A stretch of 64,000 bases of DNA, taken from positions 19,349,210-19,413,209 of the forward strand of contig NC_091227.1 of assembly GCF_040958095.1 (NCBI RefSeq), written 5' to 3'. Of this stretch, positions 1 to 15,000 are shown piece after piece. Numbering within the stretch: position 1 is the stretch's first letter; the number at the start of each line of letters is the position of its first letter. A program made the translations under genes and the position numbers. The stretch comes from Procambarus clarkii. Taxonomy: Eukaryota; Arthropoda; Malacostraca; Decapoda; Cambaridae. Below the pieces are notes generated by a model. It worked only from the letters and a program-made list of their open reading frames with translations, was not told the DNA's origin and ran no database searches.

Positions 1-3000
1 TCTGCACCTATTTTCTGTTTCAAATTACGACGTTTCATACCGAAAATATGCCAATTACTGTAAACGGCGATGGGTCATATTTTGCCCAAACCCCCCTGCA
101 GTTTTTAAAATGTATGAAATGTCGGAAATTTGACTCCTAAGCGTGATTTTTTATCCGAATTCAGACTCTCTGCACCTATTTTCAGTTTCAAATTACGACT
201 TTTTATACCGATAATATGCCAATTACTGAAAACGGCGATGGGTCATATTTTGCCCAAACCCCCCTGCAGTTTTCAAAATGTCGGAAATTTGACTCCTGAG
301 CGTGATTTTTGAGCCGAATACTGACTCTCTGCACCTATTTTCAGTTTCAAATTACGACGTTTCATACCGAAAATATGCCAATTACTGAAAACGGCGATGG
401 GTCATATTTTGCCCAAACCCCCCTGCAGTTTTTAAAATGTATGAAATGTCGGAAATTTGACTCATAAGCGTGATTTTTGAGCCGAATTCTGACTCTCTGC
501 ACCTATTTTCAGTTTCAAATTACGACGTTTCATACCGAAAATATGCCAATTACTGTAAACGGCGATGAGTCATATTTTGCCCAAACCCCCCTGCAGTTTT
601 CAAAATTTCTGAAATGTCGGAAATTTGACTCCTGAGCATGATTTTTGAGCCGAATTCTGACTCTCTGCACCTAGTTTCAGTTTCATTTTACGACGAGGCA
701 TACCGAAAATATGCCAATTACTGTAAACGGCGATGGGTCATATTTTGCCCAAACCACCCTGCAGTTTTCAAAATGTCTGAAATGTCGGAAATTTGACTCA
801 TAAGCGTGATTTTTGAGCCGAATTCTGACTCCCTGCACCTATTTTCAGTTTCAAATTACGACGTTTCATACCGAAAATATGCCAATTACTGTAAACGGCG
901 ATGGGTCATATTTTGCCCAAACCCCCCTGCAGTTTTCAAAATGTCTGAAAAGTCGGAAATTTGAATTCTGAGCGTGATTTTTGAGCCGAATTCTGACTCT
1001 CTGCACCTATTTTCAGTTTCATATTACGATGAGGCATACCGAAAATATGCCAATTACTGTAAACGGCGATGGGTCATATTTTGCCCAAACTCCCCTGCAG
1101 TTTTCAAAATGTCTGAAATGTCGGAAATTTGACTCCTAAGCGTGATTTTTTATCCGAATTCTGACTCTCTGCACCTATTTTCAGTTTCCAATTACGACTT
1201 TTTATACCGAAAATATGCCAATTACTGAAAACGGCGATGGGTCATATTTTGCCCAAACCCCTCTGCAGTTATTAAAATGTCTGAAATGTTGGAAATTTGA
1301 CTCCTAATCGTGATTTTTTATCCGAATTCTGACTCTCTGCACCTATTTTCAGTTTCAAATTACGACGTTTCATACCGAAAATATGCCAATTACTGTAAAC
1401 GGCGATGAGTCATATTTTGCCCAAACCCCCCTGCAGTTTTCAAAATGTCTGAAATGTCGGAAATTTGACTCCTGAGCGTGATGTTTGAGCCGAATTCCAT
1501 CTCTCTGCACCTATTTTCTGTTTCAAATTACGACGTTTCATACCGAATATATGCCAATTACTGTAAACGGCGATGGGTCATATTTTGCCCAAACCCCCCT
1601 GCAGTTTTCAAAATGTATGAAATGTCGGAAATTTGACTCCTAAGCGTGATTTTTTATCCGAATTCTGACTCTCTGCACCTATTTTCAGTTTCAAATTACG
1701 ACTTTTTATACCGAAAATATGCCAATTACTGAAAACGGCGATGGGTCATATTTTGCCCAAACCCCTTTGCAGTTTTTAAAATGTATGAAATGTCGGAAAT
1801 TTGACTCATAAGCGTGATTTTTGAGCCGAATTCTGACTCTCTGCACCTATTTTAAGTTTCAAATTACGACGTTTCATACCGAAAATATGCCAATTACTGT
1901 AAACGGCGATGAGTCATATTTTGCCCAAACCCCCCTGCAGTTTTCAAAATTTCTGAAATGTCGGAAATTTGACTCCTGAGCGTGATTTTTGAGCCGAATT
2001 CTGACTCTCTGCAACAATTTTCATTTTCAAATTACGACGTTTCATACCGAAAATATGCCAATTACTGAAAATGGCGATGGGTCATATTTTGCCCAAACCC
2101 CCCTGCAGTTTTTAAAATGTATGAAATGTCGGAAATTTGACTCATAAGCGTGATTTTTGAGCCGAATTCTGACTCCCTGCACCTATTTTCAGTTTAAAAT
2201 TACGACGTTTCATACCGAAAATATGTCAATTACTGTAAACGGCGATGGGTCATATTTTGCCCAAACTCCCCTGCAGTTTTCAAAATGTCTGAAATGTCGG
2301 AAATTTGACTGCTAAGCGTGATTTTTTATCCGAATTCTGACTCTCTGCACCTATTTTCAGTTTCCAATTACGACTTTTTATACCGAAAATATGCCAATTA
2401 CTGAAAACGGCGATGGGTCATATTTTGGCCAAACCCCTCTGCAGTTATTAAAATGTCTGAAATGTTGGAAATTTGACTCCTGATCGTGATTTTTTATCCG
2501 AATTCTGACTCTCTGCACCTAATTTCAGTTTCAAATTACAACTTTTTATAACGAAAATATGCCAATTACTGAAAACGGCGATGGGTCATATTTTGCCCAA
2601 ACCCCCCTGCAGTTTTCAAAATGTCTGAGATGTCGGAAATTTGACTCCTGAGCGTGTTTTTTGAGCCGAATTCTGACTCTCTGCACCTATTTTCAGTTTC
2701 AAATTACGACGTTTCATACCGAAAATATGTTAATTACTGAAAACGGCGATGGGTCATATTTTTCCCAAACCCCCCTGCAGTTTTCAAAATGTCTGAAATG
2801 TCGGAAATTTGACTCCTGAGCGTGATTTTTTAGCCGAATTCTGACTCTCTGCACCTATTTTCAGTTTCAAATTACGACGTTTCTTACCGAAAATATGCCA
2901 ATTACTGTAAACGGCGATGGGTCATATTTTGCCCAAACCCCACTGCAGTTTTTAAAATGTATGAAATGTCGGAAATTTGACTCCTAAGCGTGATTTTTGA

Positions 3001-6000
3001 GCCGAATTCTGACTCTGCACCTATTTTCAGTTTCAAATTACGACTTTTTATACCGAAAATATGCCAATTACTGAAAACGGCGATGGGTCATATTTTGCCC
3101 AAACCCCCCTGCAGTTTTCAAAATGTCTGAAATGTCGGAAATTTGACTCCTGAGCGTGATTTTTTAGCCGAATTCTGACTCTGCACCTATTTTCAGTTTC
3201 AAATTACGACGTTTCATACCGAAAATATGCCAATTACTGTAAACGGCGATGGGTCATATTTAGCCCAAACCCCCCTGCAGTTTTCAAAATGTCTGAAATG
3301 TCGGAAATTTGACTCCTGAGCGTGATTTTTTATGCGAATTCTGACTCTCTGTACCTGTTTTCAGTTTCAAATTACGACGTTTCATACCGAAAATATGTTA
3401 ATTACTGAAAACGGCGATGGGTCATATTTTGCCCAAACCCCCCTGCAGTTTTCAAAATGTCGGAAATTTGACTCCTGAGCGTGATTTTTGAGCCGAATTC
3501 TGACTCTCTGCACCTATTTTCAGTTTCAAATTACGACGTTTCATACCGAAAATATGCCAATTACTGAAAACGGCGATGGGTCATATTTTGCCGAAACCCC
3601 CCTGCAGTTTTTAAAATGTATGAAATGTCGGAAATTTGACTCATAAGCGTGATTTTTGACCCGAATTCTGACTCCCTGCACCTATTTTCAGTTTCAAATT
3701 ACGACGTTTCATACCGAAAATATGCCAATTACTGTAAACGGCGATGGGTCATATTTTGCCCAAACCCCCCTGCAGTTTTCAAAATGTCTGAAATGTCGGA
3801 AATTTGAATTCTGAGCGTGATTTTTGAGCCGAATTCTGACTCTCTGCACCTATTTTCAGTTTCATATTACGATGAGGCATACCGAAAATATGCCAATTAC
3901 TGTAAACGGCGATGGGTCATATTTTGCCCAAACTCCCCTGCAGTTTTCAAAATGTCTGAAATGTCGGAAATTTGACTCCTAAGCGTGATTTTTTATCCGA
4001 ATTCTGACTCTCTGCACCTATTTTCAGTTTCCAATTACGAATTTTTATACCGAAAATATACCAATTACTGAAAACGGCGATGGGTCATATTTTGCCCAAA
4101 CCCCTCTGCAGTTATTAAAATGTCTGAAATGTTGGAAATTTGACTCCTGATCGTGATTTTTTATCCGAATTCTGACTCTCTGCACCTATTTTCAGTTTCA
4201 AATTACGACGTTTCTTACCGAAAATATGCCAATTACTGTAAACAGCGATGGGTCATATTTTGCCCAAACCCCCCTGCAGTTTTTAAAATGTATGAAATGT
4301 CGGAAATTTGACTCCTAAGCGTGATTTTCGAGCCGAATTCTGACTCTCTGCACCTATTTTCAGTTTCAAATTACGACGTTTCATACCGAAAATATGTCAA
4401 TTACTGTAAACGGCGATGAGTCATATTTTGCCCAAACCCCCCTGCAGTTTTCAAAATGTCTGAAATGTCGGAAATTTGACTCCTGAGCGTGATGTTTGAG
4501 CCGAATTCCATCTCTCTGCACCTATTTTCTGTTTCAAATTACGACGTTTCATACCGAATATATGCCAATTACTGTAAACGGCGATGGGTCATATTTTGCC
4601 CAAACCCCCCTGCAGTTTTCAAAATGTATGAAATGTCGGAAATTTGACTCCTAAGCGTGATTTTTTATCCGAATTCTGACTCTCTGCACCTATTTTCAGT
4701 TTCAAATTACGACTTTTTATACCGAAAATATGCCAATTACTGAAAACGGCGATGGGTCATATTTTGTCCAAACCCCTCTGCAGCTATTAAAATGTCTGAA
4801 ATGTTGGAAATTTGACTCCTGATCGTGATTTTTTATCCGAATTCTGACTCTCTGCACCTAATTTCAGTTTCAAATTACAACTTTTTATACCGAAAATATG
4901 CCAATTACTGAAAACGGCGATGGGTCATATTTTGCCCAAACCCCCCTGCAGTTTTCAAAATGTCTGAAATGTCGGAAATTTGACTCCTGAGCGTGATTTT
5001 TTAGCCGAATTCTGACTCTCTGCACCTATTTTCAGTTTCAAATTACGACGTTTCTTACCGAAAATATGCCAATTACTGTAAACGGCGATGGGTCATATTT
5101 TGCCCAAACCCCCCTGCAGTTTTTAAAATGTATGAAATGTCAGAAATTTGACTCCTAAGCGTGATTTTTGAGCCGAATTCTGACTCTGCACCTATTTTCA
5201 GTTTCAAATTACGACTTTTTATACCGAAAATATGCCAATTACTGAAAACGGCGATGGGTCATATTTTGCCCAAACCCCCCTGCAGTTTTCAAAATGTCTG
5301 AAATGTCGGAAATTTGACTCCTGAGCGTGATTTTTTATCCGAATTCTGACTCTCTGCACCTATTTTCAGTTTCAAATTACGACGTTTCATACCGAAAATA
5401 TGCCAATTACTGTAAACGGCGATGGGTCATATTTAGCCCAAACCCCCCTGCAGTTTTCAAAATGTCTGAAATGTCGGAAATTTGACTCCTGAGCGTGATT
5501 TTTTATGCGAATTCTGACTCTCTGTACCTGTTTTCAGTTTCAAATTACGACGTTTCATACCGAAAATATGTTAATTACTGAAAACGGCGATGGGTCATAT
5601 TTTGCCCAAACCCCCCTGCAGTTTTCAAAATGTCGGAAATTTGACTCCTGAGCGTGATTTTTGAGCCGAATTCTGACTCTCTGCACCTATTTTCAGTTTC
5701 AAATTACGACGTTTCATACCGAAAATATGCCAATTACTGAAAACGGCGATGGGTCATATTTTGCCCAAACCCCTCTGCAGTTATTAAAATCTCTGAAATG
5801 TTGGAAATTTGACTCCTGATCGTGATTTTTTATCCGAATTCTGACTCTCTGCACCTATTTTCAGTTTCAAATTACGACGTTTCATACCGAAAATATGCCA
5901 ATTACTGAAAACGGCGATGGGTCATATTTTGCCGAAACCCCCCTGCAGTTTTTAAAATGTATGAAATGTCGGAAATTTGACTCATAAGCGTGATTTTTGA

Positions 6001-9000
6001 CCCGAATTCTGACTCCCTGCACCTATTTTCAGTTTCAAATTACGACGTTTCATACCGAAAATATGCCAATTACTGTAAACGGCGATGGGTCATATTTTGC
6101 CCAAACCCCCCTGCAGTTTTCAAAATGTCTGAAATGTCGGAAATTTGAATTCTGAGCGTGATTTTTGAGCCGAATTCTGACTCTCTGCACCTATTTTCAG
6201 TTTCATATTACGATGAGGCATACCGAAAATATGCCAATTACTGTAAACGGCGATGGGTCATATTTTGCCCAAACTCCCCTGCAGTTTTCAAAATGTCTGA
6301 AATGTCGGAAATTTGACTCCTAAGCGTGATTTTTTATCCGAATTCTGACTCTCTGCACCTATTTTCAGTTTCCAATTACGACTTTTTATACCGAAAATAT
6401 GCCAATTACTGAAAACGGCGATGGGTCATATTTTGCCCAAACCCCTCTGCAGTTATTAAAATGTCTGAAATGTTGGAAATTTGACTCCTGATCGTGATTT
6501 TTTATCCGAATTCTGACTCTCTGCACCTATTTTCAGTTTCAAATTACGACGTTTCTTACCGAAAATATGCCAATTACTGTAAACGGCGATGGGTCATATT
6601 TTGCCCAAACCCCCCTGCAGTTTTTAAAATGTATGAAATGTCGGAAATTTGACTCCTAAGCGTGATTTTTGAGCCGAATTCTGACTCTCTGCACCTATTT
6701 TCAGTTTCAAATTACGACGTTTCATACCGAAAATATGCCAATTACTGTAAACGGCGATGAGTCATATTTTGCCCAAACCCCCCTGCAGTTTTCAAAATGT
6801 CTGAAATGTCGGAAATTTGACTCCTGAGCGTGATGTTTGAGCCGAATTCCATCTCTCTGCACCTATTTTCTGTTTCAAATTACGACGTTTCATACCGAAT
6901 ATATGCCAATTACTGTAAACGGCGATGGGTCATATTTTGCCCAAACCCCCCTGCAGTTTTCAAAATGTATGAAATGTCGGAAATTTGACTCCTAAGCGTG
7001 ATTTTTTATCCGAATTCTGACTCTCTGCACCTATTTTCAGTTTCAAATTACGACTTTTTATACCGAAAATATGCCAATTACTGAAAACGGCGATGGGTCA
7101 TATTTTGTCCAAACCCCTCTGCAGTTATTAAAATGTCTGAAATGTTGGAAATTTGACTCCTGATCGTGATTTTTTATCCGAATTCTGACTCTCTGCACCT
7201 AATTTCAGTTTCAAATTACAACTTTTTATACCGAAAATATGCCAATTACTGAAAACGGCGATGGGTCATATTTTGCCCAAACCCCCCTGCAGTTTTCAAA
7301 ATGTCTGAGATGTCGGAAATTTGACTCCTGAGCGTGTTTTTTGAGCCGAATTCTGACTCTCTGCACCTATTTTCAGTTTCAAATTACGACGTTTCATACC
7401 GAAAATATGTTAATTACTGAAAACGGCGATGGGTCATATTTTTCCCAAACCCCCCTGCAGTTTTCAAAATGTCTGAAATGTCGGAAATTTGACTCCTGAG
7501 CGTGATTTTTTAGCCGAATTCTGACTCTCTGCACCTATTTTCAGTTTCAAATTACGACGTTTCTTACCGAAAATATGCCAATTACTGTAAACGGCGATGG
7601 GTCATATTTTGCCCAAACCCCCCTGCAGTTTTTAAAATGTATGAAATGTCGGAAATTTGACTCCTAAGCGTGATTTTTGAGCCGAATTCTGACTCTGCAC
7701 CTATTTTCAGTTTCAAATTACGACGTTTCATACCGAAAATATGCCAATTACTGTAAACGGCGATGGGTCATATTTAGCCCAAACCCCCCTGCAGTTTTCA
7801 AAATGTCTGAAATGTCGGAAATTTGACTCCTGAGCGTGATTTTTTATGCGAATTCTGACTCTCTGTACCTGTTTTCAGTTTCAAATTACGACGTTTCATA
7901 CCGAAAATATGTTAATTACTGAAAACGGCGATGGGTCATATTTTGCCCAAACCCCCCTGCAGTTTTCAAAATGTCGGAAATTTGACTCCTGAGCGTGATT
8001 TTTGAGCCGAATTCTGACTCTCTGCACCTATTTTCAGTTTCAAATTACGACGTTTCATACCGAAAATATGCCAATTACTGAAAACGGCGATGGGTCATAT
8101 TTTGCCCAAACCCCTCTGCAGTTATTAAAATGTCTGAAATGTTGGAAATTTGACTCCTGATCGTGATTTTTTATCCGAATTCTGACTCTCTGCACCTATT
8201 TTCAGTTTCAAATTACGACGTTTCTTACCGAAAATATGCCAATTACTGAAAACGGCGATGGGTCATATTTTGCCCAAACCCCCCTGCAGTTTTTAAAATG
8301 TATGAAATGTCGGAAATTTGACTCCTGAGCGTGATTTTTTATGCGAATTCTGACTCTCTGCACCTATTTTCAGTTTCAAATTACGACGTTTCATACCGAA
8401 AATATGCCAATTACTGTAAACGGCGATGAGTCATATTTTGCCCAAACCCCCCTGCAGTTTTCAAAATTTCTGAAATGTCGGAAATTTGACTCCTGAGCGT
8501 GATTTTTGAGCCGAATTCCATCTCTCTGCACCTATTTTCTGTTTCAAATTACGACGATTCATACCGAAAATATGCCAATTACTGTAAACGGCGATGGGTC
8601 ATATTTTGCCCAAACCCCCCTGCAGTTTTCAAAATGTATGAAATGTCGGAAATTTGACTCCTAAGCGTGATTTTTTATCCGAATTCAGACTCTCTGCACC
8701 TATTTTCAGTTTCAAATTACGACTTTTTATACCGAAAATATGCCAATTACTGAAAACGGCGATGGGTCATATTTTGCCCAAACCCCCCTGCAGTTTTCAA
8801 AATGTCGGAAATTTGACTCCTGAGCGTGATTTTTGAGCCGAATTCTGACTCTCTGCACCTATTTTCAGTTTCAAATTACGACGTTTCATACCGAAAATAT
8901 GCCAATTACTGAAAACGGCGATGGGTCATATTTTGCCCAAACCCCCCTGCAGTTTTTAAAATGTATGAAATGTCGGAAATTTGACTCATAAGCGTGATTT

Positions 9001-12000
9001 TTGAGCCGAATTCTGACTTTCTGCACCTATTTTCAGTTTCAAATTACGACGTTTCATACCGAAAATATGCCAATTACTGTAAACGGCGATGAGTCATATT
9101 TTGCCCAAACCCCCCTGCAGTTTTCAAAATTTCTGAAATGTCGGAAATTTGACTCCTGAGCATGATTTTTGAGCCGAATTCTGACTCTCTGCACCTAGTT
9201 TCAGTTTCATTTTACGACGAGGCATACCGAAAATATGCCAATTACTGTAAACGGCGATGGGTCATATTTTGCCCAAACCACCCTGCAGTTTTCAAAATGT
9301 CTGAAATGTCGGAAATTTGACTCATAAGCGTGATTTTTGAGCCGAATTCTGACTCCCTGCACCTATTTTCAGTTTCAAATTACGACGTTTCATACCGAAA
9401 ATATGCCAATTACTGTAAACGGCGATGGGTCATATTTTGCCCAAACCCCCCTGCAGTTTTCAAAATGTCTGAAATGTCGGAAATTTGAATTCTGAGCGTG
9501 ATTTTTGAGCCGAATTCTGACTCTCTGCACCTATTTTCAGTTTCATATTACGATGAGGCATACCGAAAATATGCCAATTACTGTAAACGGCGATGGGTCA
9601 TATTTTGCCCAAACTCCCCTGCAGTTTTCAAAATGTCTGAAATGTCGGAAATTTGACTCCTAAGCGTGATTTTTTATCCGAATTCTGACTCTCTGCACCT
9701 ATTTTCAGTTTCCAATTACGACTTTTTATACCAAAAATATGCCAATTACTGAAAACGGCGATGGGTCATATTTTGCCCAAACCCCTCTGCAGTTATTAAA
9801 ATGTCTGAAATGTTGGAAATTTGACTCCTGATCGTGATTTTTTATCCGAATTCTGACTCTCTGCACCTATTTTCAGTTTCAAATTACGACGTTTCTTACC
9901 GAAAATATGCCAATTACTGTAAACGGCGATGGGTCATATTTTGCCCAAACCCCCCTGCAGTTTTTAAAATGTATGAAATGTCGGAAATTTGACTCCTAAG
10001 CGTGATTTTTGAGCCGAATTCTGACTCTCTGCACCTATTTTCAGTTTCAAATTACGACGTTTCATACCGAAAATATGCCAATTACTGTAAACGGCGATGA
10101 GTCATATTTTGCCCAAACCCCCCTGCAGTTTTCAAAATGTCTGAAATGTCGGAAATTTGACTCCTGAGCGTGATGTTTGAGCCGAATTCCATCTCTCTGC
10201 ACCTATTTTCTGTTTCAAATTACGACGTTTCATACCGAATATATGCCAATTACTGTAAACGGCGATGGGTCATATTTTGCCCAAACCCCCCTGCAGTTTT
10301 CAAAATGTATGAAATGTCGGAAATTTGACTCCTAAGCGTGATTTTTTATCCGAATTCTGACTCTCTGCACCTATTTTCAGTTTCAAATTACGACTTTTTA
10401 TACCGAAAATATGCCAATTACTGAAAACGGCGATGGGTCATATTTTGTCCAAACCCCTCTGCAGTTATTAAAATGTCTGAAATGTTGGAAATTTGACTCC
10501 TGATCGTGATTTTTTATCCGAATTCTGACTCTCTGCACCTAATTTCAGTTTCAAATTACAACTTTTTATACCGAAAATATGCCAATTACTGAAAACGGCG
10601 ATGGGTCATATTTTGCCCAAACCCCCCTGCAGTTTTCAAAATGTCTGAGATGTCGGAAATTTGACTCCTGAGCGTGTTTTTTGAGCCGAATTCTGACTCT
10701 CTGCACCTATTTTCAGTTTCAAATTACGACGTTTCATACCGAAAATATGTTAATTACTGAAAACGGCGATGGGTCATATTTTTCCCAAACCCCCCTGCAG
10801 TTTTCAAAATGTCTGAAATGTCGGAAATTTGACTCCTGAGCGTGATTTTTTAGCCGAATTCTGACTCTCTGCACCTATTTTCAGTTTCAAATTACGACGT
10901 TTCTTACCGAAAATATGCCAATTACTGTAAACGGCGATGGGTCATATTTTGCCCAAACCCCCCTGCAGTTTTTAAAATGTATGAAATGTCGGAAATTTGA
11001 CTCCTAAGCGTGATTTTTGAGCCGAATTCTGACTCTGCACCTATTTTCAGTTTCAAATTACGACTTTTTATACCGAAAATATGCCAATTACTGAAAACGG
11101 CGATGGGTCATATTTTGCCCAAACCCCCCTGCAGTTTTCAAAATGTCTGAAATGTCGGAAATTTGACTCCTGAGCGTGATTTTTTAGCCGAATTCTGACT
11201 CTCTGCACCTATTTTCAGTTTCAAATTACGACGTTTCATACCGAAAATATGCCAATTACTGTAAACGGCGATGGGTCATATTTAGCCCAAACCCCCCTGC
11301 AGTTTTCAAAATGTCTGAAATGTCGGAAATTTGACTCCTGAGCGTGATTTTTTATGCGAATTCTGACTCTCTGTACCTGTTTTCAGTTTCAAATTACGAC
11401 GTTTCATACCGAAAATATGTTAATTACTGAAAACGGCGATGGGTCATATTTTGCCCAAACCCCGTGCAGTTTTCAAAATGTCGGAAATTTGACTCCTGAG
11501 CGTGATTTTTGAGCCGAATTCTGACTCTCTGCACCTATTTTCAGTTTCAAATTACGACGTTTCATACCGAAAATATGCCAATTACTGAAAACGGCGATGG
11601 GTCATATTTTGCCCAAACCCCTCTGCAGTTATTAAAATGTCTGAAATGTTGGAAATTTGACTCCTGATCGTGATTTTTTATCCGAATTCTGACTCTCTGC
11701 ACCTATTTTCAGTTTCAAATTACGACGTTTCTTACCGAAAATATGCCAATTACTGAAAACGGCGATGGGTCATATTTTGCCCAAACCCCCCTGCAGTTTT
11801 TAAAATGTATGAAATGTCGGAAATTTGACTCCTGAGCGTGATTTTTTATGCGAATTCTGACTCTCTGCACCTATTTTCAGTTTCAAATTAAGACGTTTCA
11901 TACCGAAAATATGCCAATTACTGTAAACGGCGATGAGTCATATTTTGCCCAAACCCCCCTGCAGTTTTCAAAATTTCTGAAATGTCGGAAATTTGACTCC

Positions 12001-15000
12001 TGAGCGTGATTTTTGAGCCGAATTCCATCTCTCTGCACCTATTTTCTGTTTCAAATTACGACGTTTCATACCGAAAATATGCCAATTACTGTAAACGGCG
12101 ATGGGTCATATTTTGCCCAAACCCCCCTGCAGTTTTCAAAATGTATGAAATGTCGGAAATTTGACTCCTAAGCGTGATTTTTTATCCGAATTCAGACTCT
12201 CTGCACCTATTTTCAGTTTCAAATTACGACTTTTTATACCGAAAATATGCCAATTACTGAAAACGGCGATGGGTCATATTTTGCCCAAACCCCCCTGCAG
12301 TTTTCAAAATGTCGGAAATTTGACTCCTGAGCGTGATTTTTGAGCCGAATTCTGACTCTCTGCACCTATTTTCAGTTTCAAATTACGACGTTTCATACCG
12401 AAAATATGCCAATTACTGAAAACGGCGATGGGTCATATTTTGCCCAAACCCCCCTGCAGTTTTTAAAATGTATGAAATGTCGGAAATTTGACTCATAAGC
12501 GTGATTTTTGAGCCGAATTCTGACTCTCTGCACCTATTTTCAGTTTCAAATTACGACGTTTCATACCGAAAATATGCCAATTACTGTAAACGGCGATGAG
12601 TCATATTTTGCCCAAACCCCCCTGCAGTTTTCAAAATTTCTGAAATGTCGGAAATTTGACTCCTGAGCATGATTTTTGAGCCGAATTCTGACTCTCTGCA
12701 CCTAGTTTCAGTTTCAATTTACGACGAGGCATACCGAAAATATGCCAATTTCTGTAAACGGCGATGGGTCATATTTTGCCCAAACCACCCTGCAGTTTTC
12801 AAAATGTCTGAAATGTCGGAAATTTGACTCATAAGCGTGATTTTTGAGCCGAATTCTGACTCCCTGCACCTATTTTCAGTTTCAAATTACGACGTTTCAT
12901 ACCGAAAATATGCCAATTACTGTAAACGGCGATGGGTCATATTTTGCCCAAACCCCCCTGCAGTTTTCAAAATGTCTGAAATGTCGGAAATTTGAATTCT
13001 GAGCGTGATTTTTGAGCCGAATTCTGACTCTCTGCACCTATTTTCAGTTTCATATTACGATGAGGCATACCGAAAATATGCCAATTACTGTAAACGGCGA
13101 TGGGTCATATTTTGCCCAAACTCCCCTGCAGTTTTCAAAATGTCTGAAATGTCGGAAATTTGACTCCTAAGCGTGATTTTTTATCCGAATTCTGACTCTC
13201 TGCACCTATTTTCAGTTTCCAATTACGACTTTTTATACCGAAAATATGCCAATTACTGAAAACGGCGATGGGTCATATTTTGCCCAAACCCCTCTGCAGT
13301 TATTAAAATGTCTGAAATGTTGGAAATTTGACTCCTGATCGTGATTTTTTATCCGAATTCTGACTCTCTGCACCTATTTTCAGTTTCAAATTACGACGTT
13401 TCTTACCGAAAATATGCCAATTACTGTAAACGGCGATGGGTCATATTTTGCCCAAACCCCCCTGCAGTTTTTAAAATGTATGAAATGTCGGAAATTTGAC
13501 TCCTAAGCGTGATTTTTGAGCCGAATTCTGACTCTCTGCACCTATTTTCAGTTTCAAATTACGACGTTTCATACCGAAAATATGCCAATTACTGTAAATG
13601 GCGATGAGTCATATTTTGCCCAAACCCCCCTGCAGTTTTCAAAATGTCTGAAATGTCGGAAATTTGACTCCTGAGCGTGATGTTTGAGCCGAATTCCATC
13701 TCTCTGCACCTATTTTCTGTTTCAAATTACGACGTTTCATACCGAATATATGCCAATTACTGTAAACGGCGATGGGTCATATTTTGCCCAAACCCCCCTG
13801 CAGTTTTCAAAATGTATGAAATGTCGGAAATTTGACTCCTAAGCGTGATTTTTTATCCGAATTCTGACTCTCTGCACCTATTTTCAGTTTCAAATTACGA
13901 ATTTTTATACCGAAAATATGCCAATTACTGAAAACAGCGATGGGTCATATTTTGCCCAAACCCCCCTGCAGTTTTCAAAATGTCGGAAATTTGACTCCTG
14001 AGCGTGATTTTTGAGCCGAATTCTGACTCTCTGCACCTATTTTCAGTTTCAAATTACGACGTTTCATACCGAAAATATGCCAATTACTGAAAACGGCGAT
14101 GGGTCATATTTTGCCCAAACCCCCCTGCAGTTTTTAAAATGTATGAAATGTCGGAAATTTGACTCATAAGCGTGATTTTTGAGCCGAATTCTGACTCTCT
14201 GCACCTATTTTCAGTTTCAAATTACGACGTTTCATACCGAAAATATGCCAATTACTGTAAACGGCGATGAGTCATATTTTGCCCAAACCCCCCTGCAGTT
14301 TTCAAAATTTCTGAAATGTCGGAAATTTGACTCCTGAGCGTGATTTTTGAGCCGAATTCTGACTCTCTGCAACAATTTTCATTTTCAAATTACGACGTTT
14401 CATACCGAGAATATGGCAATTACTGAAAATGGCGATGGGTCATATTTTGCCCAAACCCCCCTGCAGTTTTTAAAATGTATGAAATGTCGGAAATTTGACT
14501 CGTAAGCGTGATTTTTGAGCCGAATTCTGACTCCCTGCACCTATTTTCAGTTTAAAATTACGACGTTTCATACCGAAAATATGCCAATTACTGTAAACGG
14601 CGATGGGTCATATTTTGCCCAAACTCCCCTGCAGTTTTCAAAATGTCTGAAATGTCGGAAATTTGACTCCTAAGCGTGATTTTTTATCCGAATTCTGACT
14701 CTCTGCACCTATTTTCAGTTTCCAATTACGACTTTTCATACCGAAAATATGCCAATTACTGAAAACGGCGATGGGTCATATTTTGCCCAAACCCCTCTGC
14801 AGTTATTAAAATGTCTGAAATGTTGGAAATTTGACTCCTGATCGTGATTTTTTATCCGAATTCTGACTCTCTGCACCTAATTTCAGTTTCAAATTACAAC
14901 TTTTTATACCGAAAATATGCCAATTACTGAAAACGGCGATGGGTCATATTTTGCCCAAACCCCGCTGCAGTTTTCAAAATGTCTGAGATGTCGGAAATTT

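Noticed and set aside
496-663. CENP-B box in the monomer
   Set aside because: The best site, TTCGGTATGAAACGTCG on the minus strand, misses the central A and the CGGG end of TTCGNNNNANNCGGG.
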